The notes beneath the pieces were generated by a model. That model was given only the letters and a program-made list of their open reading frames with translations. It had not been told where the DNA came from and made no database searches. From the NCBI GenBank assembly GCA_026120185.1, contig JANUWF010001614.1, positions 2,467,501 to 2,531,500 of the forward strand: DNA of 64,000 nt, written 5' to 3'. Source of the stretch: Voacanga thouarsii (lineage: Eukaryota > Streptophyta > Magnoliopsida > Gentianales > Apocynaceae). Within the stretch, counting starts at the first letter, position 1. Every line of letters starts with the position of its first letter. The position numbers were made by a program, and so were the translations under genes. Positions 56,154 through 64,000 of the stretch are shown here, piece by piece.

Positions 56154-58985
56154 TGTAACACCCCACTACCTAAGCCCAACAGGGCTGAGGATGTAGCCCC
56201 ATCCAAAGGATAAGGGGTCTTTATAACTAGGTCATACAATTGAAATAATAGAATGAAAACAATAGTTTAAACTTAAAACTTATACAATCCAAGAATCCAA
56301 AACACAAATCCAAAATAAAATTATTCACTCTCAACTCCCAAAGCCTTACACAAGATAAATATCAGAAAATCTTCCAAGGCAAACAACAACTAGCTACTCA
56401 TCCCCACAGCGGGATTGACCTGAAATCATGGTAAAAAGGGTGATAAGATAAAAATCTCAGTAAGTCCGTGTGTGCTTTGAGTGTCCAGTGAAAACAGTTC
56501 GTAAATGCAAGGTGTAAAATCTTCATAAGAAAAATACTGACAAGTAATAAACAATAGTCAAAATCAAGCGTGGTGTTTTGGCTTTTCCAACCATACATGA
56601 TCAATAAAATCAACCACTCAAAAGGTGGTCATGGGTTACCACACATTGGGCCCCATAACCATACAACGGTCAGAATGCCACACTTTATGCAGACTGACAA
56701 AAAGTAGGTTATCGGCCTACCGGGCAAGATACTCCTCCATCTCTATACCCAAACAAAACCAGTTGTCTATTCCGGCAACACATAGTCCACTTGACTGAAA
56801 ACTGCTAGCTCAAACCGGCACGACCTACTAGACTAACATCTTATCCGGGAAGGACTCACACCTCAGAGGTGGCCACCTACTAAGGGACTTACCCTAACCC
56901 TTCAAAGACTAATTCTAGCAGTCCACCGTTATTGAGTACTCAATGTAATATATATCCCACTTGGGAAAATGAATAAAGCATAGTTCCACTTGAAAATAGC
57001 AATTAAGGATTTCCAAAGTTTGGGGCAAAACTGGTTTTAGAAAGAGTTTTACAGTTTAAGTAAATCTGCTTATTGATTTTCAAATAATTTATTTGACTGA
57101 AATGAGAAAAGAAATAATCCTCAATTGCCTTTACAGAAATGAGTGACCACGCACTCCACAATTGGCTTGCCATAGAACCATTTTGCATCAATCAGGTTTT
57201 ATGCAGGAGCTTACTTGATCCTTAGCTTGAGATAAAATAAAGGTCTTCAACAGCTGACCTAACCCCACCCGGGGTAAATATAAGCCATAATTAAACTCAA
57301 GCCAAAATTCACTTTCACAAATAATTCTAGCTCAACTTACTGCAACCATGATCCTAGTGTCCCAAGCTTTAAGGCCAGATAATAAATAAAAGGGTTTATA
57401 AGCTAAGTCTAGTTTGATATCAAAATAATTAGGGTTTTAGGAAATAGGTACTAATAAGTTGAAGGTTTAAACCTTCCTAAAAATAAATTAGAGTTTATTT
57501 GATGAAGGGTCCTAGGTGGTATTATGTAAAATAATAATCTATTAATAATTATTTGTTAGAAAATAATTGGCAACTAAAATTAGTTGTAAGAAAATTTTAA
57601 TGGGTTTTGATTGAAAGATAATAAATAAATTTTAATAGTATTTATGAATATAAGACTTACAAAATTAATATTTTACTTATTATGATTATTTATATATAAG
57701 GCTTTATTTGATATTATTATTTTATATAATATCTATATATTTTATTTCTTTAATGAAAGCTATCATCCTTATTTTATATATAATAGTCCAAATCTACCTT
57801 CCCTAGGGTTTTCGAAATTTACTAGAAGAAATTATAGCATTAATCAATTTATTGATGAAATAAAATTAGCTTAGGGACAACTAGGTCATGATCATATTTC
57901 TATTGCTAACCACAATCATGAATATACACTCCACTCCAATTCATCAAATCATCCAAATAATGAATGAAAGCAAAGATCTAAATTTACCAAGACATGATCC
58001 AAACTCTACTATCATAAACATAATCGTGGCTTTAACAAAAATACATGAACATAAACCCTATTCATCAAAGGTGATATAATCTTTAACATGCTTGATCACA
58101 TCTACCACTCACGACATGGAGAGCATGCAACAAAACCCTAAAAACGCCATACAATCAACCAAGAAAATCAACTCATGCATCAATCCCATCTCCATCATAT
58201 ACACACATTTATTCATGCTCAAATGTCAACTCCTTCACAACAACACATGCTTAAATCCTAATCATAATCCATCTCCTTCCAATGTCATCCTAGAGACATG
58301 AATCTAGAATTTAAAGAGAGGATTGAAGAGGCTTACTTGATTGATGACTACCTTGGAGTAGTTTGGAATAGATCCTAACTCTTATGGACTTGATCCGTCG
58401 AAGAGGGATGAAGAAAATATGGCTATGGTTGAAGTCACCATTCGGCCAAGAGAGAGAGAGAGCATTCAGCCATGAGAGAGAGAAAAGAGGAAAAGAGAGT
58501 CCATTAGTATGTTTATATATACATATATTCATTAGAAGTTGAAGATGAGAGAATGTGGGGTGATTGATCATGCTTACCTTGAAGGTGTTCTTGAGCCTTC
58601 ACAAAAATACTAGTTTTTCGATCCAAAAGAGAGAGTTAGATTTTGGTATTTGATGTTAAAAATTGTATATGTGGTTTCAAGGGGTTGAGTAGGTATGATC
58701 TGGAGTTTTTGGAGGAGATTGGAGAAGTTTGGAGTGAGGATGTTTAGTAGGTGTTCTTGGTGTTCTTGGTTTTGAGAGAATGGAGAGAGTTTTGGTTTAA
58801 GATGGCCAAAATTTTGAGGGATTAGGGTGGCCGAATTGATTTGGAGGGTTTAGGAAGTTGAATTTTCTGATTTGAGAGGAAAAGGAAAGCTAGTTGTTTG
58901 AAATCCTAAAAGAATATTTTAGGGAATCAATCTTGGAAACAAAATATGGTAAGAAGATCTTTAATAGAGGACGGCTTTTGGAAGT
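56154..58985 (-). mobile_element. G-family LTR (G3), right end deleted
   Basis: The left edge TGTAACACCCCACTACC is the reverse of the family 3' end and matches the first 120 bp of G0 in reverse. The conserved GGTGGCCACC block (about 56868) and the block around GAGTACTCAATG (56934) are present. No GGGGTATTACA right border is seen before C' integrase sequence begins near 58990, and no TSD can be found. A deletion probably removed the LTR start together with the RT/RNase H of C'. A plain AT-rich stretch at 57490-57860 and GA-rich tracts at about 58450-58500 lie inside. Confidence 0.75.
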
Positions 58986-59900
58986 CTTTAGTGCATACCC
59001 TCAAAATGATTTTAGTGGGTCTACAGAAGCCATCATGGTCTGTACTATGTCTAGAAGGGTTCGATTCCTTCTCTCAGATACACCGTTATGTTGAGGTGTA
59101 TGTGGTAGAGTCCATTAAGATAATATTCCATTATCTCTAAAATAACTCAAAAACTCTTGACTCAAGTATTCTCCTCCTCGATCAGATCTTACAGTCTTAA
59201 TACTTTTGTCAAGTTGTTTCTCTATTTCATTCTTGAGAAATCATCAATAAAGGTTATGAAATAGTCATAACCTCTTCTTGCTTGTATTGACATTAGGCCA
59301 CATACATCCAAATATATGAGTTCTAATAACTTCTTGGCCTGTTCTCCATTTCCTAAAAAAGGGGTTTTAGCCATTTTATCTAGTAAACAAGACTCGCATG
59401 TGCCATATGATTCATAATTAAATGACCTTAAGTCACCAAGCTTGTGTAACTTAGAAACACGATTTTCGTTTATATGGCCCGAACGACAATGCCATAAGTA
59501 AGAGGTGTTAGAGTAATCTATTTTAGGTTTCTTGTTATTTATATTAAGAATTGGATATCTAAGTCTAGAACATATAAACCATTAACTAGAGTTGCTGAAC
59601 CATAATGAATATCATTCAATGACATAGAACGACATTTATTCTTAAATATCAAATTAAATCTATTTAAGTCTAAACACGCAACTGAGATAATATTTTTCAT
59701 TAAAACTGGTACATAATAACAGTTTTGTAATTTTAGAACTAATCAAAAAGGCAAGTTCAGCTCGTATGTCCCTACAGCAAGTACAGCAACATTTGCCCCA
59801 TTTGCAGTACGTAGGTCCACGTTACCTTTCTCTAGCCTTCTACTGCTCTTTAGTCCCTCCAAGTTATTGCAAAATGAGATCCATATCCGGTATCTGATAC
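58986..59900 (-). pseudogene. C' integrase and protease region
   Basis: Reverse-strand text matches element C 22960-23950: CATCATGGTCYGTACTATG (integrase NRT..DMVRTMM region), the integrase zinc finger near 59390, and the protease C-terminal block near 59700. It is heavily interrupted by stops and indels and lacks everything after the integrase core. Plus-strand frames here (58894-59094, 58946-59140) are shadows. Confidence 0.82.
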
Positions 59901-60627
59901 CTATATCTCATTTCTAAAGGCAGTATTTATATCTCAATCATAAATATACCCGGAGTAGAAGTAGAAGTGCTTGCAAGCTTCTCCTTCTACTTCTTGTCCT
60001 TAACAGTCTCCAAGTAAGCTTTGTAGTTGCGCCTCTAGTGGCCCATCTTGCCACAATGATAGCATGGGCCCTTGGTGGCAGCATCCTTCTTCCTCACACC
60101 ACCTTTGGGATTCATGGGAGCCTTCTTCTTCTTTTGAGCTTTGTTCTTAGAAGAAGAAGATTCTACCATTAAAACTGCATTGGAATCCTTCTTCATGGAG
60201 GACTCTACCGTTTTGAGAAGATTGATCAACTCAGGAATGGTGGACTCAATCTTGTTCATCTAATAGTTAATCAGAAATTGTGAGAAATTGTTAGGCAAAG
60301 ATTGCAGAATTAAGTCAATACTTAAGTCATGGTCTATCATGAACCTGAGTGATCCAAGCTTCTCTATCAAGCCCAGCATCTTCAGCCCATGAGTGGCCAC
60401 AGAAGAACCCTCTACCATTTTACAACGAAATAGTTACTTTGAGATCTCGTATCTCTCAGTTCTGGCTTGGGTGTCAAACAGCTCTCAAAGATGTAGTATA
60501 ATCGATTAAGCATCCATATGCTCGTACTGTTTTTGCGGCTCGGGAGTCATGAATACCAGCATAATATATGATGCTGTATCACTATCCTCCTTGTGCCTTT
60601 TGTGGACAGCATACTCATTAGCATGAG
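59901..60627 (-). pseudogene. C' gag, 3' two-thirds
   Basis: The frame 60035-60259 reads MNKIESTIPELINLLKTVE, a Lys-rich stretch and the zinc knuckle CYHCGKMGH, ending in TAG (60035-60037) where Trp is expected. A second TAG (60260-60262) lies just before that Met. Both are at the same codons as in element C. Upstream the capsid region continues to 60627, where LTR H interrupts it at the CATGCTNATNAGCATGAG site. Confidence 0.85.
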
Positions 60628-63600
60628 TGTAACACCCCACCTACTTATGTAACCTAACATGGGTCGGGGATGCTGCCCGTCATTTGGACTAAAAGTCTTT
60701 ATAACGAAAGAGTAAAAGAAGTTCAACTTTGAAAGAAAGTCTAAGGGAAAATTAATTTTTTTTAAAAAAAAAACTTCAATACTTATACAAAAGTTCCCAC
60801 ATAAAATTAATGTTCGAAGCAAATACCAACGAATGGACAAAGAAATTCCATAACAAAAACTTCAAGCTGCTGATATTCCAACCTGATCAAGACTTGAGGC
60901 ACCCTGAAAACATGAGTTCAAAATAGTATGAGATTGGTTATCTCAGTAAGCCCCGTGTGTGAGTTTGGCTAAGAAAATAAAGCACATTTCATGATGCATG
61001 CACTATTAGTATATCAAAAGCTTTATTATGCCTTCTTTACAAATTTAATTCTCACTTCTTGAAAGGTAGTAGTGAGAAGTAATGAAGCAAAATACTCTTA
61101 GAATATTTTGGTTGGAAAGATATGAATAATTAAAAGATATTAAGCTTTGAATAAAATTTCAAGGACACTTTAGAATAGCGCCACGAAAATAGTTCATTGA
61201 TTAAAAGTAACCAAGTTAATATGACTAGGCACAGAAGTGGCTCTCACACTAGGTGAAGCACATGACCCCCGTCAGGTGGTGAAAGGGCACAGAGGTGGCT
61301 CTCACTTCTGTGAAGCACTTGACCCCCAATACCTGATAGGTGTACATCCTACCGAGTGAGATTTTCCTCCCTCTCTCACGCAATCCAATCCGATTGTCCC
61401 ACTTCTGGCTGTTAGTTCTACTAGAATCCCATCGCTAGCTAAGGACGGCTCAACCTTCTATACTGACACCCTGATCGAAAAGAGTCAATCTCTCGGAGGT
61501 GGCTACCTGCTGAGAGATATCCCCAGACCAACCAAAGGCTAGTATAAAGGTCTAGCCCCTATTGAGTACCCAACGTTATTCAATCTTCACAATTCATAAG
61601 GCTCCAAAGCGGATCCTACAAAATTTGTTCAACACAATTCCAAATAACATTTTCCAACTCGCAGAAAGATTTTAGAAGGTATGGTTTTAAGTTAATATTT
61701 TATTCCAAGTGTTCATAGTGAAGGAGCCACATGCTCAAATAAGTCATGCTATAATTTTCAATACAAATCAAAATGTTTGATGCTTGGCTCCTAAGTCATG
61801 CTTGACATATTTTAAAAATTTCTAAAACCAAGAAGTTTCTAAAATTAGAAGTTTTCCAAATGTAGAAAGTTTCCAAAATAAGAAGTTTCTAAATATGAAA
61901 GTTGTCAAAAATTAGTTATCGTGCCATTATTTCGTGTTTGCAGGAGACACTCACCAACCCTTCTTCCAAATCAAGATAATAAAATAAAATCGATTTCATG
62001 AATGTAAGGAAACTTACCTTATCCTTAAGCTTAGGGTATGAAAACTTGTAAGTTGATCCTTACCCTTGATAATCTTCCAAATCTAGCAAAGAGTTCATAT
62101 AAATAAATCATAGCACTTCCTAGATCATCCTAAAAAAATTCAAGTCCATATTACACACCAAGCATATATCATGCCTATACTATCCTTTGCTTGCCAAATA
62201 ATGCCAATGAGCAGCAAGCATGAACGCTACATATACTCAGCACTTAAGACTTTCCATCAATCCATTAGAAAGCATAAAATCCACCCTTTAACATTTCTCA
62301 TGAAATTACATTAAACTTAGCAATTTAGCACAACACCCCTTAGCTGCCTTCAATTTCCAACAACTATAGTCTAAACTCCTAAGGGTAAAAACTCTATATG
62401 GACCACTCCAATTGACATCAAATTTTGCTGGTACATAGCTTAACATGTTATGAATAAAATACACTAAGCACATTCAGAAAAATCAGGCTCATACAAATCG
62501 CAGAAAATTCTAGACCCAAACTGCTCAAATCTGACTCAATTTTGGCCATGCTAAAAAGAAAATTAATAACTTCCAACCTTGACCCCATTTTAACCCCATA
62601 TTTTCTAGATTTCTTAAGCACACAAAAACCTACATTTTCAACCTTTTTACCCAGACAAACCATGCTCAAAACAGATTGCAAAATAGTGAATAGTAAGTTC
62701 AGAAAATCCCCTGTTCATAGTTTTTTTTCCTCTTTGAAAAATTTCTGCATTAGACCTGAGTAACTTCTAGAGCAATACTCCACATGAAAAAGATGTTTAT
62801 GTATTAAAACAAGTTTCAAAAAGTTTCTTCAAAAATCCAATCTTGTCCTGCATTTTCTTGAGGCCAATTGACAGCTACCAAATAAACAGCAAAACTTCAG
62901 CTTCCAACATGCATTTGGTTCACTTGAAAAAAAAAATGATTAGAAGAGACAAATAGGAGCATATATTGTGAACCTATTCACAGCCTCCATATACATTCGG
63001 TTCATGGAAAGAAACAAGTAGAATAGAACAAATAGAAATGACAAATAGAAGTAAGCATCCAGTTCATGAAAAGAAACAAGTAAAAGAGAACAAATTGCAG
63101 CAAGCATTCTCTAGTTAAAATTTGTGCACAAAGGGACAAGTAAAAGAAATCGGTAGGCCTTGCAATTTCCATTTCAATTTCAGGCACAAGGAGACAAATA
63201 GAAGCAGCCAGCATGCCTTGCAATTTCCATTTAAAATTCGTGCACAAGGAGATAATTAAAGCAGCCAGCATGCCGGCCAAATCCATTCAAAACACATATA
63301 CATGCTACCCTTTTCCAAAAGAAAATAAAAGAAGGATCAAGCTTGCAACCTCTTGAAATCCTTTTAGGAGAAGAGAAGAGAAACCTAGGATGATAGCTGC
63401 TGTGAGTATCAGCCAGAATAATGAACCGAAGAGAGTTTGCTGTGAAGTTGGTTAAAGAAATATGTGTGTGGGTGTCGGCTGTTTTGCTCACTACGGCAGC
63501 GTTTTGATGTTCAAGTTGAATAGGAAATCATGCACCAATGGAGAGGAAATTGTGCACCATTAGAGAGAAGAAGCAGTGCACGATAATGACTGAAGTTCTT

Positions 63601-64000
63601 GAGAGTTTCAAGAGTTCCTAGGAGTGAAGGTAACCTGAGATTTTCTTTAGGCAAAGAAAGGAAAATCGTGAAGCTAGGGGTAGTTGAGGATGCATCGGTT
63701 GATAGGAGGAAAAGATGAGGTTTGTTTAATTTCAAACACACTTCTAATCAAACCATAATCCTATAGGTTCTAACAACTTTTAACCAGTTCCGAGAAGTAC
63801 AAGGGCAAAGCAGAAAATAAAAAATCTTTGCACATGAACTCGTGCAAAGCTGTTGGCCAAATAGGAAGTCTTGTGATCAAAATTGCTGAACTAAGTTTGT
63901 TAGGTATAATATTTGGGAATTAAAAGTGGTAGGTAGCTAGAGTTTTTTAGGAGGAAATAAGGTCTTCAAAGGCACATGCAAATGCTGAAATTTTAACTTT
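60628..64000 (-). mobile_element. G-family LTR (H), inserted in C' gag, runs off the window
   Basis: It starts TGTAACACCCCACC (reverse of the family 3' end) directly after ATGAG, which should be the TSD. The conserved blocks are present: GGAGGTGGCTACCTGCTGAG (about 61495) and CCTATTGAGTACCCAACG (about 61557). It has no coding domain over 3.37 kb; frames such as 63002-63286 and 63231-63491 are composition effects. Its other end is beyond 64000, so solo versus complete element cannot be decided. Confidence 0.78.
63000..63280. repeat. Imperfect tandem repeats of about 58-60 bp in LTR H
   Basis: CCTTGCAATTTCCATTT occurs at about 63157 and 63217. GCAGCCAGCATGCC occurs at about 63203 and 63261. 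Repeated GTGCACAAGGAGA / GAAACAAGTA segments extend the pattern leftward with lower identity. Confidence 0.65.

Noticed and set aside
60547..60840. A reverse-strand gene at the H border
   Set aside because: The frame runs from LTR H into C' gag across an insertion border and is a chance fusion.

Overview
This is nuclear DNA from a flowering plant, most likely a eudicot. It is AT-rich, has no convincing host gene, and is packed with nested, decayed LTR retrotransposons of Ty1/copia and Ty3/gypsy type. The species cannot be named from the sequence. Family labels here (G, E, C, B, D, F, M) are mine.

Layout. 1-465: 3' end of a family-G LTR (Ty3/gypsy, Tekay/Del-like by resemblance). 466-3200: unclassified AT-rich DNA with a large CA/TA microsatellite. 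3200-5666: reverse-strand fragment of a family-C copia LTR, split by solo LTR E (3682-5133, TSD AGGTG). 5874-9802: solo LTR G1 (TSD TTAGT) with two internal repeat arrays. 11689-16117: 5'-LTR half of copia element B, cut off inside reverse transcriptase. 16118-33132: element D, a reverse-strand SIRE-like copia with an extra env-like ORF and no gag. A complete copia element C (18713-27573) sits inside D's env-like ORF. 33133-60627: a rearranged reverse-strand C-family element (C'). Its 3' LTR was split by Athila/Tat-like element F (33736-51114, TSD GTTAT). F in turn carries solo LTR G2 (37984-41281) and a nearly complete gypsy element M (41291-49047, probably CRM clade). C' also carries two head-to-tail LTR/RT-RNaseH units, a G-family LTR (from 56154) and another (H, 60628 to the window end).

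Insertion order follows from the target-site duplications. D is older than C. C' is older than F, and F is older than G2 and M, so the stack is at least three insertions deep. All coding regions are pseudogenes with stops, frameshifts or lost catalytic residues. A few domains, such as the integrase core of M and the RT of D, keep their active-site residues.

The most unusual signal crosses family lines. A GC-rich module of about 100 bp, built from pairs of the self-complementary core CCGGCGCCGG (or decayed versions), occurs in two or three copies in the leader of C, the U3 of F and the U3 of M, and once in the leader of B. These are otherwise unrelated elements. In F and M it lies about 125-135 bp upstream of a TATA box, in opposite orientation relative to transcription. 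Two further arrays of consecutive hairpins with compensating arm changes lie in the C leader (20942-21072) and in LTR G1 (8217-8592).
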